Notes: a model not told the origin generated them from the letters alone. Positions 8,584 to 18,304 are shown, numbered from the stretch's first letter. The stretch is DNA of 57,451 nt from Rhizobium sp. Q54 (GCA_943328505.2 CALQAH020000010.1:1-57451), one strand, 5' to 3'. Translations and numbers: made by a program.

Positions 8584-9987
8584 ATGAAGAAGTTCATTGC
8601 ATTTGCATCAATATTAGCTCTATTAACTAGCTGTGGCGGTTCAAGCGACAAAGGTGAGTTAGTAGGAGTTAAAGGAAAAAAATGGCATCCAGAAAAGCCG
8701 TTCGGTATGGCTTTGGTTCCAGGTGGCGCTTTTATCATGGGTAAATCAGAAGATGATTTAGCTAATATTCAAGATGCACCAACTAAAACAGTTACTGTTC
8801 GTTCTTTTTATATGGATGAAACTGAAATCACAAACAGTGAGTATCGACAATTTGTTGAATGGGTAAAAGATTCTATTATCAGAGTTCGTTTAGCTATTCT
8901 TGCCGATGAGGTTGGGCAAACTTCAACTGCCAAAGGTGGTAAAGGAGGAGGAAAAGGTGGAAGTATTGGAGACTTCGCATTCAATGATGCTGATCCTGCG
9001 AAAATGACTCCGTATGATAAATACATGTATGAGAACTATTATAGTGTTGGAACCGATGACGATCCCTATGCTGGTAGAAGATTAAACAAAAAGATTAAAT
9101 TAATTAAAGACACAAAAAAATATCCAGACGAATATTATACAGAAGTTATGGATACTATGTATTTACCATTAGCAGAATCGTTTAATGGTTTAAGAACTAT
9201 AGATGTTTCTAAATTAAAATTCCGTTATTCATGGATGGATATTCAAGCTGCAGCTAAAGCAAAAGCTGGAAAAAGAAAAGAATTTATCAAAACAGAACAA
9301 ACTCCTGTTTACCCTGACACAACAGTTTGGATAAAAGATTTTGCGTATTCTTATAATGAACCAATGCATAACGATTACCTATGGCATCAAGCCTATAGTG
9401 AATATCCTGTTGTTGGAGTTAGTTGGAAACAAGCTAAAGCATTTTGCGCATGGAGAACACTAAATAAAAACACCTATATTAAATCTAAGAAAAAAGGAAG
9501 AGATTTAATTAATACTTTTAGATTACCAACTGAGGCTGAATGGGAATATGCTGCAAGAGGTGGTTTACAATCTGGAGCCTATCCTTGGGGTGGACCCTAT
9601 ACTAAAAATGACAGAGGTTGTTTTATGGCAAACTTTAAACCTAATAGAGGAGATTATGCTGCTGATCAATCATTATACACAGTAGAAGCAAAATCTTATG
9701 AACCAAATGGTTATAACTTGTATAATATGGCAGGAAACGTTTCGGAATGGACAGATTCGTCTTATGATGCGGGTGCTTATGAATATGTTTCTTCAATGAA
9801 TCCAAATGTTCCAGATAATAAAAACATGCGAAAAGTTGTTCGTGGTGGTTCTTGGAAAGATGTTGCCTATTTTTTACAAGTAAGTACTAGAGATTTTGAA
9901 TATGCCGATACAGCAAGAAGTTATATTGGATTTAGAACGGTTCAAGATTATATGGGAACTCAAACAACTGGGAAAATAAAAAAATAA
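8584..9987 (+). CDS. gldK: GldK, T9SS/gliding ring lipoprotein
   Basis: Outer-membrane lipoprotein that with GldN forms the periplasmic ring of the type IX secretion system. The 467 residues start with a signal peptide and lipobox LLTSC (acylated C17). The rest is a formylglycine-generating-enzyme (SUMF1-like) domain: GMALVPGGAFIMG near 40, DETEITNSEYRQF, FRLPTEAEWEYAARGG, and the C-terminal NMAGNVSEW and VVRGGSWKD. A Gly/Lys-rich loop (about 119-130) interrupts the domain. First gene of gldKLMN. The 268-base upstream gap holds a TATTTTTG at 8477-8484 that fits a -7 box, though no TTG lies at the right distance, and an imperfect hairpin at 8329-8361. Confidence 0.96.
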   Translation: MKKFIAFASILALLTSCGGSSDKGELVGVKGKKWHPEKPFGMALVPGGAFIMGKSEDDLANIQDAPTKTVTVRSFYMDETEITNSEYRQFVEWVKDSIIRVRLAILADEVGQTSTAKGGKGGGKGGSIGDFAFNDADPAKMTPYDKYMYENYYSVGTDDDPYAGRRLNKKIKLIKDTKKYPDEYYTEVMDTMYLPLAESFNGLRTIDVSKLKFRYSWMDIQAAAKAKAGKRKEFIKTEQTPVYPDTTVWIKDFAYSYNEPMHNDYLWHQAYSEYPVVGVSWKQAKAFCAWRTLNKNTYIKSKKKGRDLINTFRLPTEAEWEYAARGGLQSGAYPWGGPYTKNDRGCFMANFKPNRGDYAADQSLYTVEAKSYEPNGYNLYNMAGNVSEWTDSSYDAGAYEYVSSMNPNVPDNKNMRKVVRGGSWKDVAYFLQVSTRDFEYADTARSYIGFRTVQDYMGTQTTGKIKK

Positions 9988-10042
9988 AAAATTAAACCAA
10001 CTTAAATATATTAATTAACTAAACTAACTAAATTTTATTATT

Positions 10043-10687
10043 ATGGCATTATTAAGCAAAAAAGCAATGAATTTTGCATACGGTATGGGAGCGGCAGTTG
10101 TAATCGTCGGAGCATTATTTAAAATTATTCACTTTGAATTAGGTCCATTGACAGGTAATGTCATGTTAACGATAGGTCTTGTTACTGAAGCAATAATTTT
10201 CGGTTTATCAGCTTTCGAACCTGTAGATAATGAATTGGATTGGTCGCTTGTATATCCAGAATTAGCTGGAGGTGTTGCTAAACCAAAAGATAAAAAAGAA
10301 GACCCAAAAGATGCACAAGGATTGCTTTCTCAAAAATTAGATGCAATGTTGAAAGAAGCTAAAATTGACGGAGAATTGATGGCAAGTTTAGGAAATAGCA
10401 TTAAAAACTTTGAATCAGCTGCAAAAGGAATTTCTCCTACAGTAGATGCAATGGCTGGACAAAAGAAATATGCAGAAGAAATGTCTAAGGCAGCTTCTAA
10501 TCTTGAAACATTAAATAGCATCTATACTGTTCAAGTTCAAAGTGCTGAAAGAAATGCACAAATCAATGATGCAGTTGCTGAAAATAACTTGAAATTGAAA
10601 GATCAAATGCAGTCATTAACATCTAACCTTTCTACATTAAACAATGTATATGGTGGAATGCTTTCTGCAATGAGTAACAAAGGATAA
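10043..10687 (+). CDS. gldL: GldL, T9SS inner-membrane proton-driven motor subunit
   Basis: Inner-membrane protein that with GldM converts proton-motive force into work for type IX secretion and gliding. In 214 residues there are two transmembrane helices (about 10-30 and 37-57) and a long cytoplasmic region. The charged residues implicated in proton coupling of flavobacterial GldL can be read directly: K27, H30, E49 and E59. The C-terminal 110 residues form a repeated helical or coiled-coil pattern (MLKEAKIDGELMASLGNSI, ASNLETLNSIY, TSNLSTLNNVYGG). It lies 55 bases after gldK and 56 before gldM. Confidence 0.97.
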   Translation: MALLSKKAMNFAYGMGAAVVIVGALFKIIHFELGPLTGNVMLTIGLVTEAIIFGLSAFEPVDNELDWSLVYPELAGGVAKPKDKKEDPKDAQGLLSQKLDAMLKEAKIDGELMASLGNSIKNFESAAKGISPTVDAMAGQKKYAEEMSKAASNLETLNSIYTVQVQSAERNAQINDAVAENNLKLKDQMQSLTSNLSTLNNVYGGMLSAMSNKG

Positions 10688-10743
10688 TTAGTTTTTTAAT
10701 TATACAACATAAACAAAAAATTAAACTTAACTAATTAGAAAAA

Positions 10744-12297
10744 ATGGCAGGAGGAAAATTAACCCCTAGACAGAAGATGATTAACCTGATGTACTTGGTA
10801 TTCATCGCGATGTTGGCATTAAATATGTCTAAAGAAGTATTATCAGCATTCGGAATTTTAAATATTAAGATTGAAGATTCTAATTCAATCACGGATATTA
10901 GAAATGAAAGTTCATTTCAACAATTAGCACAAAAAGCTTCTGATCAACCTTTACAATATGGAGATAAGAAAGCAAAAGTTGACAAAATTAGAGCTGTTGC
11001 TAAAGAATTCAATGATTACATTGAAACTATTAAAGCATCAATCACTAAAGAATTTCCAAAAGATAAAGCTGGAAATTATCCTTGTGAACAAATGGATAAA
11101 AGTGATGCGGTAGATAATTTATTTTATACAGGAGATAAAGAATCAGCTAAAGGAAAAGAATTTTTACAAAAAATTCAAAGTTTTGCAGGTCAGATTAAAG
11201 CAATTGGAGGTAGTTCTATCGCGGAATCTGAAATGAAAAAAATTGAAAAACGATTTGAAACTAAACCAGTTTATTCTGAAAAAGCAGAAGCTAATTTATC
11301 ATGGTTAGATTATAATTATCACCATTTTCCACTTATTGCGTCTGTTACTAAATTGACACAATTGCAAGCTGATATTAAGGCTACTGAAAGTGATGTAATG
11401 GAAGGGATGTTTAAATCTGACTTAGTTGCAGCTGCATCTTTAACAGCTTATCAACCAATAGTTGTTCCTGAAAAAACAGCTTTCTTCCAAGGTGAAGCCG
11501 TAAAAGGTAAAATTATCTTAGGAAAATTTGATCCAAACTTAGTTGCTAAATCAGTAGTCGTAAATGGAGTAAGTGTACCAGCAAAAGCAGGTCAAGCTGA
11601 TTTCTCTTTTGGCGCTGGTGCAGTTGGAGAACATGAAATTACAGGTTCATTCAACTTTGATGAAAATGGAAAAGTTGTGAGTTTACCAATTAAAGGAAAT
11701 TATGTTGTTGTACCACAACCAAAATCCGCAAATATTTCTGCTGATAAAATGAATGTAGTATACAGAGGTTTACCTAACCCAATGACAATTTCATTTGCAG
11801 GTATCTCAGATGATAAAGTAACCGCTTCAGCTCCGGGTTTAACAAGAGCTACTGGTAATGGTAAATACAACTTAAACCCAGGTTCAGGAACAGAAGTTAC
11901 TGTTGGTGTAACAGCTAAATTACCTGATGGTAAAGGGGTTTCTGATAAGAAGGTTTTTAGAATTAAAAATATTCCTGCTCCAGCAGGTGCAATTGCAGGA
12001 ACTGTAGGTATTGTAAAAGGTGCTAAATCACGTTTGGAAGTATCTCAAGTTAGTGCTGAATTACAAGACTTTTTATATGATTTAAAATTTCAAGTTACTC
12101 GTTTTACATTTAAAGTTACAGGCCAAGCGGCTATTATTGTAAATGGAGATAGAGTAAATGCTCAATGTAAAACAGCTTTGTCTAAAGTTGGAAGAGGTGA
12201 TCAAGTTACCATTTTTGATATTAAAACTAAAATAGTTGGTGTTACTGCTGCAATAGTCCCTAAGGATGCTGCCCCAGTTATATACGAAATACAATAA
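10744..12297 (+). CDS. gldM: GldM, T9SS motor shaft protein
   Basis: A 517-residue protein anchored by one N-terminal transmembrane helix (about 12-35, MINLMYLVFIAMLALNMSK) with a large periplasmic part that spans the periplasm to touch the GldKN ring. After the helix comes an alpha-helical domain (to about 220), then beta-sandwich domains typical of GldM, with repeated FDENGKVV / ISADKMNVVYRGLPNP strand patterns. Length matches the family. Together with GldL it forms the rotary motor. No SD-like site is seen; the leader is A-rich (ATTAGAAAAA before the ATG), typical of Bacteroidota. Confidence 0.97.
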   Translation: MAGGKLTPRQKMINLMYLVFIAMLALNMSKEVLSAFGILNIKIEDSNSITDIRNESSFQQLAQKASDQPLQYGDKKAKVDKIRAVAKEFNDYIETIKASITKEFPKDKAGNYPCEQMDKSDAVDNLFYTGDKESAKGKEFLQKIQSFAGQIKAIGGSSIAESEMKKIEKRFETKPVYSEKAEANLSWLDYNYHHFPLIASVTKLTQLQADIKATESDVMEGMFKSDLVAAASLTAYQPIVVPEKTAFFQGEAVKGKIILGKFDPNLVAKSVVVNGVSVPAKAGQADFSFGAGAVGEHEITGSFNFDENGKVVSLPIKGNYVVVPQPKSANISADKMNVVYRGLPNPMTISFAGISDDKVTASAPGLTRATGNGKYNLNPGSGTEVTVGVTAKLPDGKGVSDKKVFRIKNIPAPAGAIAGTVGIVKGAKSRLEVSQVSAELQDFLYDLKFQVTRFTFKVTGQAAIIVNGDRVNAQCKTALSKVGRGDQVTIFDIKTKIVGVTAAIVPKDAAPVIYEIQ

Positions 12298-12345
12298 ATA
12301 ATTTAAGTTGATAGAAACCTACTTAGATGCCTTAAATTTAAAATT

Positions 12346-13260
12346 ATGAAAGTAAGAAACCTTTTAATCGTTGTTTTTGCAGTAGCCGGAAGTTATACTT
12401 CATTTGCTCAGTCAAACCTGTTGAATGCCAAAACCCCAGATCAAATTGGCAAGAAAACAGCAGCACAATTAATTTCGGACAATGACAAGCCATTACCTTA
12501 TGGTTATGTTCACGACAGGGATGTGTTGATGGGAAAAACAATATGGGAAATGATTGATCTAGATGAAAGAGTTAATTTCCCTTTGTATTACCCTATTGAT
12601 ACTGCTAATATCGGTAAAGAAAGACGTTCGTTATTTAATGTTTTATTAAAGGGTATTAAGGATGGTAAAATAACTGAAGTGTATGCGGATGATTATTTTA
12701 ATACCAAAAAAACTTTGAAAGATATGAGTTCTTCGTTTACTTATGTCGACACAATTGATGCAGGTAAGGACGAAATCAACAATTATTATGATGAATATAA
12801 ATCTGGTAAAAAAGTTTTAGATCCTCAGTATATTAACAAAAGAGATTTAACAGCTCAAGATATTTCTGGCTATAAAATCAAAGGATTTTGGTACTTCGAC
12901 AAACGTCAAGGGGAACTAAAATATAGATTGTTAGCAATATGTCCTGTTTCACCAGAAGCTAGAGATATTGGTGCTGATAATCCGGATGTTATTGATTTGT
13001 TTTGGGTTTACTTCCCTTCTATTCGGGATGTGCTTCACGAAGCCAAGGCATTTAATGATAAAAATTCCGCTATGCCAATTACCTTTGACCATTTGTTGAA
13101 TTCTAGGCGTTTCACCGCGGAAATTTACAAAGAAGAAAATGTATATGGCGATAGAGAAGTGCAACAATATATGAAGGACAATGCTCAGAACCAACTTTTA
13201 GAATCGGAACGTATTAAAGAAAAAATACGAAATTTCGAATCAGATATGTGGAATTACTAA
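12346..13260 (+). CDS. gldN: GldN, T9SS periplasmic ring protein
   Basis: Periplasmic partner of GldK in the type IX secretion ring. The 304-residue protein has a cleavable signal peptide (about 1-21, ending SFAQ) with no lipobox. Typical GldN features follow: YGYVHDRDVLMGKTIWEMID near 50, DLDERVNFPLYYPID, and the motif IKGFWYFDKRQGELKYRLLA. The C-terminus is a charged helix (ESERIKEKIRNFESDMWNY). Last gene of gldKLMN, 48 bases after gldM, followed 23 bases later by a strong intrinsic terminator. Only one gldN-type gene is present here; a duplicate gldO is not seen. Confidence 0.96.
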   Translation: MKVRNLLIVVFAVAGSYTSFAQSNLLNAKTPDQIGKKTAAQLISDNDKPLPYGYVHDRDVLMGKTIWEMIDLDERVNFPLYYPIDTANIGKERRSLFNVLLKGIKDGKITEVYADDYFNTKKTLKDMSSSFTYVDTIDAGKDEINNYYDEYKSGKKVLDPQYINKRDLTAQDISGYKIKGFWYFDKRQGELKYRLLAICPVSPEARDIGADNPDVIDLFWVYFPSIRDVLHEAKAFNDKNSAMPITFDHLLNSRRFTAEIYKEENVYGDREVQQYMKDNAQNQLLESERIKEKIRNFESDMWNY

Positions 13261-13282
13261 AATATATTTCATAAAAAAAATT

Positions 13283-13314
13283 AAAACTCCCATCTTTACG
13301 GTGGGAGTTTTTTT
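13283..13314 (+). terminator. Intrinsic terminator of the gldKLMN operon
   Basis: Perfect 10-bp stem (AAAACTCCCA at 13283-13292 with TGGGAGTTTT at 13302-13311), a 9-base loop and a following T run, 22 bases after the gldN stop. Confidence 0.9.
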
Positions 13315-13326
13315 ATACTAAACATA

Positions 13327-14385
13327 ATGGTCGATTATATAATTGTTGGTTCAGGTTTGGCAGGAATTGCATTTGCAGAAACGGCTTTGCAAAACCATAA
13401 ATCTATTATGGTATTCGATAATGATTCGCAAAATTCAACTACTATTGCTGCAGGGTTATACAATCCTGTTATTCTAAAAAGATTTAGTGAAGTTTGGAAT
13501 GCGCAATCACAGTTGGTTTTATTAGACTCATTTTATGCAGCTATAGAAGAAAAACTTGCCATTAAATGTGATATCAAAATGCCAATTTACCGAAAATTTT
13601 TCTCTATAGAAGAACAGAACAATTGGTTTGCTTCCTCAGATAAACCTAATCTCACATCGTTTCTCTCCACGAAAATTATAACTGAAAAATATTCTAGCAT
13701 CGATTCTCCTTTTGGTTATGGAGAAGTTTTGCATACGGGATATGTTGACACACCTATTTTGCGAGAAAGTTATTTGAAGTATTTGCAATCTGAAAATCTA
13801 TTACAAAAAGAAGATTTTGATTATTCGGAAATTATTTTTGAAACGGATTCTATATGTTATAAAACTAGGAAAGCTAAGCATATTGTCTTCGCAGAAGGAT
13901 TTGGAATGCATACTAATCCATTTTTTAATTTTTTACCACTTGATGGGACAAAAGGCGAATTGTTTATTATAAAAGCACCTCAATTGAATCTAGATGTAAT
14001 TGTAAATACCAGTGTTTTTATTTTACCGCTTGGTAATACTTTATTTAAAGTGGGAGCAACCTACAATTGGGAAGACAAAACAAATACACCAACTGAAAAA
14101 GGCAAACATGAATTAATTGAACGAATCAAAGAAATTATAATCTGTGATTTTGAAATTATTTCCCACTTTGCGGGTGTTCGTCCAACAGTTAGAGACAGAA
14201 AACCTTTATTAGGAACACATCCTAATCATTCCACTTTGCATATTCTTAACGGATTGGGTACAAGAGGTGTAATGCTCGCGCCAGCGATGGCTTTAGACTT
14301 ATTTGAATATATTGAAAAAGGAAAACCTTTAGATAAGACAATTGATATTACAAGATTCAATAAAAAATGCAATCCTATTTTTTAA
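13327..14385 (+). CDS. FAD-dependent oxidoreductase, D-amino-acid oxidase (DAO) family
   Basis: A 352-residue flavoprotein with an N-terminal Rossmann dinucleotide-binding motif (VGSGLAG, G8-G13) and acidic end of strand 2 (VFDNDS). Near the C-terminus is the DAO-family FAD signature (FAGVRPTVRDRKPLLGTHP, then NGLGTRGVMLAP). Similar domains occur in glycine oxidase and MnmC, but the MnmC methyltransferase half is absent. Substrate cannot be told from sequence; an amino acid or amine is likely. It starts just 12 bases after the gldN terminator's T run and overlaps the convergent DUF983 gene by 11 bases. Confidence 0.85.
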   Translation: MVDYIIVGSGLAGIAFAETALQNHKSIMVFDNDSQNSTTIAAGLYNPVILKRFSEVWNAQSQLVLLDSFYAAIEEKLAIKCDIKMPIYRKFFSIEEQNNWFASSDKPNLTSFLSTKIITEKYSSIDSPFGYGEVLHTGYVDTPILRESYLKYLQSENLLQKEDFDYSEIIFETDSICYKTRKAKHIVFAEGFGMHTNPFFNFLPLDGTKGELFIIKAPQLNLDVIVNTSVFILPLGNTLFKVGATYNWEDKTNTPTEKGKHELIERIKEIIICDFEIISHFAGVRPTVRDRKPLLGTHPNHSTLHILNGLGTRGVMLAPAMALDLFEYIEKGKPLDKTIDITRFNKKCNPIF

Positions 14386-14779
14386 AATCCGCTTCATACG
14401 AAACAAACATATTGATATAAATGGATCTCGAAAGCCGCATCACAATCGGAAATAATATAACCATATTTGCAATAATTGAAATAAATGCCCATTTCAATTC
14501 CATTTTAAAAATAACCGAGGTAATTATAAAAGCTGCAATTCCTATCGCCACATTCAAACCATAACTCACGTACATGGCGCCATAAAAAAAGGAAGGTTCT
14601 ATTTGATATTTCAAACCACAATGACTGCAATTTTCATTCATTTTGATGCAATTGGTAATATGAAGCAAGTTTTGGTCCACATACATACTTTCTTTTTGAC
14701 ATCTTGGACAAGTTCCTGTTAAAATACTATATAATTTGGATCCTTTTTTTAACATTTGCAAAAAATTTAGTTTTTCCAT
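14375..14779 (-). CDS. DUF983 membrane protein
   Basis: A 134-residue protein from the ATG at 14779. A longer in-frame start at 14824 would place 15 odd residues before MEKLNF and lie next to the divergent ABC-F start, so the shorter form is preferred. Two CxxC pairs (C24/C27 in CPRCQKE and C51/C54 in CSHCGLKY) form a zinc-ribbon-like N-terminus. Two transmembrane helices follow (about 66-92 and 95-116). This is the usual DUF983 layout in Bacteroidota; function is unknown. Its 3' end overlaps the FAD oxidoreductase gene on the other strand. Confidence 0.85.
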   Translation of the reverse strand: MEKLNFLQMLKKGSKLYSILTGTCPRCQKESMYVDQNLLHITNCIKMNENCSHCGLKYQIEPSFFYGAMYVSYGLNVAIGIAAFIITSVIFKMELKWAFISIIANMVILFPIVMRLSRSIYINMFVSYEADFKK

Positions 14780-14829
14780 ATTTGGAGTTGCAAATTTACG
14801 AATACAATTAGATAAAAAAATCACAATAA

Positions 14830-16737
14830 ATGCTTAATATACACAATCTGTCAGTTTCTTTTGGAGGAACATTTTTGTTTGAAGAAGTAACCTTCAGAAT
14901 GGGTGCTGGTGATCGAGTTGGACTTGTTGGAAAGAACGGTGCAGGAAAATCTACAATGCTAAAAATATTGGCTGGTGATTTCAAACCCGATTCAGGTCAA
15001 ATTGCAACCGAGAAAGAAGTGCGTATTGGTTTCTTGAGACAAGATATCGATTTTGAACAAGGACGAACCGTACTCGAAGAAGCGTATCAAGCCTTTACCG
15101 ACATTCAAGAAGTTGAGCGTAAATTAGAGCAAATTAATCATCAATTAGTTTCCCGAACCGATTATGAAAGTGAAGCTTATTCTCAAATTATAGAAGACTT
15201 ATCCGATTACACACACCGATTTGAATTACTCGGGGGTTATAATTATGTGGGAGATACCGAAAAAATCCTTTTAGGATTAGGTTTTAAAAGAGAAGTTTTT
15301 AATAACCAAACCGAAACTTTTTCTGGCGGATGGAGAATGCGAATCGAATTAGCCAAATTATTATTACAAGCCAATGATATTCTACTTCTGGATGAGCCAA
15401 CAAATCACTTGGATATCGAGAGTATTATTTGGTTGGAAAGTTTCCTAAGAAATTACCCTGGCGTGGTGGTTATTGTTTCACACGATAAAATGTTTTTGGA
15501 CAATGTTACTAATAGAACTATAGAAATTTCTCTTGGGAAAGCCTATGATTTCAACAAACCCTATTCTCAATATTTAGAATTGCGTCACGAAATCAGAGAA
15601 AAACAATTGGCCACTCAAAAAAATCAAGCCAAAAAAATTGAAGAAACGGAGAAGTTAATTGAGAAATTCCGAGCAAAAGCTTCCAAAGCTTCGATGGCAC
15701 AATCACTTATCAAAAAGTTGGATAAAGTAGAACGCATTGAAGTGGATGAAGATGATAATTCGGTGATGAACATTTCCTTTCCGGTTTCAAAAGTGCCAGG
15801 AAAAGTTGTGATAGAAGCCGATCATGTGACAAAATCCTATGGAGATAATACAGTTTTAAAAAATATTTCACTTTTAGTAGAACGAGGCAGTAAGATTGCC
15901 TTTGTGGGCCAAAACGGACAAGGGAAATCAACTTTTATGAAAGCCATTGTCAATGAATTTAAATACGAAGGTTCTATCAAATTGGGTCACAATGTTCAAG
16001 TTGGTTATTTTGCTCAAAATCAAGCGGAATATCTAGATGGTGAAATTACATTACTTCGAACGATGGAGGATGCTGCAACGGATACCAATCGTTCGAAAGT
16101 ACGCGATATGTTAGGTTCTTTCTTATTTCGTGGTGATGATGTGGAAAAGAAAGTCAAAGTGCTTTCTGGAGGTGAAAGAAACCGTTTGGCGTTGTGTAAA
16201 TTATTATTGCAACCGATCAATGTATTGGTGATGGATGAGCCAACCAATCACTTGGATATTAAATCTAAAAACGTACTAAAAGCAGCTCTTCAAAAATACG
16301 AAGGAACTTTATTATTAGTTTCTCACGATAGGGATTTTCTGCAAGGCATGTCCAATTTGGTGTATGAATTTAGAGACCAAAAAATAAAAGAATATTTAGG
16401 CGACATCAATTATTTCTTAGAACAGCGCAATCTTGAAAATATGCGTGAAGTGGAGAAAAAAGATATCGAAAAGAAAGAAGCTCCAGCATCAACTTCTAAA
16501 GTTTCTTATGAAGATCAAAAGAAAGGCAAAGCACTTCAAAACCGATTGAGTAAAGTGGAGAGTACCATCAAGCAATTGGAAAGAGACATCCAACAAGATG
16601 ATAAAGCGTTGGCTTCCAATTATGATAAACATCTCGAAGACGCAGCATTTTTTATGGCCTATAATAAAAAGAAAAAGGACTTAGATAAATTGCTTGAAGA
16701 ATGGGAAGCTGTTCAAGGAGAGATTGATAATCTTTAA
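14830..16737 (+). CDS. ABC-F family ATPase (ribosome-associated type)
   Basis: A soluble tandem-ATPase of 635 residues with no membrane domain. ABC1: Walker A GKNGAGKS (34-41), signature FSGGWRMR (about 164), Walker B LLLDEPTNHLD (about 184). ABC2: Walker A GQNGQGKS (about 360), signature LSGGERNR (about 445), Walker B VMDEPTNHLD (about 466). A charged linker lies between the domains and a C-terminal coiled coil spans about 540-635. The EQ-type glutamates are intact. ABC-F proteins act on ribosomes at the E site or give antibiotic protection; this one has the housekeeping Uup/YheS-like form with a C-terminal coiled coil. The exact subfamily cannot be fixed by eye. Confidence 0.93.
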   Translation: MLNIHNLSVSFGGTFLFEEVTFRMGAGDRVGLVGKNGAGKSTMLKILAGDFKPDSGQIATEKEVRIGFLRQDIDFEQGRTVLEEAYQAFTDIQEVERKLEQINHQLVSRTDYESEAYSQIIEDLSDYTHRFELLGGYNYVGDTEKILLGLGFKREVFNNQTETFSGGWRMRIELAKLLLQANDILLLDEPTNHLDIESIIWLESFLRNYPGVVVIVSHDKMFLDNVTNRTIEISLGKAYDFNKPYSQYLELRHEIREKQLATQKNQAKKIEETEKLIEKFRAKASKASMAQSLIKKLDKVERIEVDEDDNSVMNISFPVSKVPGKVVIEADHVTKSYGDNTVLKNISLLVERGSKIAFVGQNGQGKSTFMKAIVNEFKYEGSIKLGHNVQVGYFAQNQAEYLDGEITLLRTMEDAATDTNRSKVRDMLGSFLFRGDDVEKKVKVLSGGERNRLALCKLLLQPINVLVMDEPTNHLDIKSKNVLKAALQKYEGTLLLVSHDRDFLQGMSNLVYEFRDQKIKEYLGDINYFLEQRNLENMREVEKKDIEKKEAPASTSKVSYEDQKKGKALQNRLSKVESTIKQLERDIQQDDKALASNYDKHLEDAAFFMAYNKKKKDLDKLLEEWEAVQGEIDNL

Positions 16738-16739
16738 TT

Positions 16740-17888
16740 TTATTTAAAAGGATGTCTTTGTTGCCATACCAATTCAGGTTCTAAATTCTTGAATATTTTG
16801 TCAATATTTTTATTAATCCATTTGTTTTTATGATACAGAAAACCCGACATAGTTATAGGTTTTGCACCAATGGAACTTTTAATTTCTAAAGCGGTACGGC
16901 CAAAAATTATTTTCTTAAATTGATTTTGTATGGCATAAAAAGTCATGTTATACAACATGTTTAAATACAACATTTTTTCTTTTTGTACTTGCTCATCATA
17001 ACCCAAAAAGTAAGTTTCTAGTACATTTCCATTGAGAAGTAAGGTATGAAATCCAACCAATTTTTCATCCAAAAAATAACCAACTACTACAAATTGCTCT
17101 TTTAATTGCCTTTTAAAAGTGGTAAAATGATTTTTAGCAAGAAAAAAAGTATTGAAAGGTGCGTGTTTTGCAACAAAATGATACAATTCATAAATCCTAC
17201 TTTCTAGTTTTTCTATTTCTTCTAGGTCTAATTCTCGTATTTCAATTCCTTCGCACTTTTTTTGTGATCTTTTAAATTGGTCACGGTATTTTTTAGTCAA
17301 TGCTCCAATATAATCTTCATTAGTTTTCCAATCGTTTTGGAGTTTTAAAATCATATTAGGTTGAGTCCTGAACTCATAGAATGGATTAAAACTAAATTTC
17401 TTAAGTTCAACAGCACATTCTTTATAGAAATCTTTAAACGAAACAATATGAATTTTTATGCTTTGTTTTTTGAAGTAGTTAGTTAATTCAATCGCGCAAT
17501 TCAAGTTTATTTTACTGATGGTTTCAAAATTCATTTCTTTACTAAAAGCATACCCATTTTGTCCAGTAATCATATTGTTGCCCATAAATAAAACATGAGA
17601 AGCAAAATTTTTAAACACAAAATTCCGAATAGCAGTTTTAAAGCATTTGTCTCTTTCGCCAAATGATTCTAATTTGTTTAGATTAAGATATTGTGCTAAA
17701 GCAACACCGATGTGTTTGTGGTCTTTAAAAATTCCAATATAAAAACATTCCATATTGGAAGGTGCAGATTCTTCAAGAACTCTTAAATAGGCAGTTTGTA
17801 AAAACTTGTTTTCAGTAGCAATTTGATTCCAAGAATCAGGAAGATTGGAAACTGTAGTGTAAATCTTAAAAGAGTAATTATAATGCAA
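16740..17888 (-). CDS. GNAT-like acyltransferase (BioF2/FemAB-type fold)
   Basis: A 382-residue cytoplasmic protein with the double-GNAT look of the BioF2-like/FemAB group. The C-terminal part reads FVVVGYFLDEKLVGFHTLLL followed by a long helix and KIIFGRTALEIKSSIGAKP, which is the usual acyl-CoA binding half. The N-terminal part includes FYIGIFKDHKHIGVALAQY, a second acetyltransferase-like sheet. Substrate is unknown. It ends two bases from the convergent ABC-F gene. Its start faces phhB; a TAAATTTG box on the minus strand (17916-17909) overlaps the spacing region of the phhB promoter. Confidence 0.75.
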   Translation of the reverse strand: MHYNYSFKIYTTVSNLPDSWNQIATENKFLQTAYLRVLEESAPSNMECFYIGIFKDHKHIGVALAQYLNLNKLESFGERDKCFKTAIRNFVFKNFASHVLFMGNNMITGQNGYAFSKEMNFETISKINLNCAIELTNYFKKQSIKIHIVSFKDFYKECAVELKKFSFNPFYEFRTQPNMILKLQNDWKTNEDYIGALTKKYRDQFKRSQKKCEGIEIRELDLEEIEKLESRIYELYHFVAKHAPFNTFFLAKNHFTTFKRQLKEQFVVVGYFLDEKLVGFHTLLLNGNVLETYFLGYDEQVQKEKMLYLNMLYNMTFYAIQNQFKKIIFGRTALEIKSSIGAKPITMSGFLYHKNKWINKNIDKIFKNLEPELVWQQRHPFK

Positions 17889-17903
17889 ATCGTATAGGTA
17901 TTG

Positions 17904-17935
17904 TTTGCCAAATTTAGTTAAAGAATTTAGGTTTG
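17904..17935 (+). promoter_or_regulatory. Predicted Bacteroidota promoter for phhB
   Basis: TTTG (17904-17907) and TAGGTTTG (17928-17935) separated by 20 bases match the flavobacterial -33/-7 consensus (TTG, TAnnTTTG). The phhB ATG follows at 17974. Confidence 0.6.
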
Positions 17936-17973
17936 AAATAAAATTAACTAATTTTAAGAAATATTAAATAACT

Positions 17974-18249
17974 ATGAAAGCACTTACCGAGGAATTGATT
18001 AAAAATGAGTTACAAAATGTAGCAGATTGGTTTTATAATGACAATGCTATTGAAAAAAAGCTTGTGTTTAAAAACTTTATGGAAGCATTAGCTTTTATCG
18101 TAAAAGTTGGTGTACTATCCGAAAAAAGAAACCATCACCCAGAATTGTATAATGTATACAATAAAGTAACCATTCGATTAACGACTCATGATGCAAATGG
18201 AGTTACCATGAAAGATTTTGATTTGGCAAAAGCAATAAACGAATTATAA
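17974..18249 (+). CDS. phhB: Pterin-4a-carbinolamine dehydratase
   Basis: A 91-residue protein that dehydrates 4a-hydroxytetrahydrobiopterin, recycling the pterin cofactor of phenylalanine hydroxylase; it can also act as a transcriptional cofactor in other systems. The family signature EKRNHHPE is at residues 50-57, with the paired catalytic histidines. The later VTIRLTTHD strand carries the third conserved His. Full length for the family. Single gene with its own promoter and a bidirectional terminator right after the stop. Phenylalanine hydroxylase itself is not in the window. Confidence 0.93.
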   Translation: MKALTEELIKNELQNVADWFYNDNAIEKKLVFKNFMEALAFIVKVGVLSEKRNHHPELYNVYNKVTIRLTTHDANGVTMKDFDLAKAINEL

Positions 18250-18251
18250 AA

Positions 18252-18284
18252 AAAATCTCGATTAGAATTTCTAATCGAGATTTT
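18252..18284. terminator. Bidirectional terminator between phhB and DUF1761 gene
   Basis: Perfect 14-bp stem: AAAATCTCGATTAG (18252-18265) and CTAATCGAGATTTT (18271-18284) around a 5-base loop, with A and T runs on both sides, lying between two convergent genes. Confidence 0.9.
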
Positions 18285-18304
18285 ATCCTGTAAATTATAT
18301 ATAA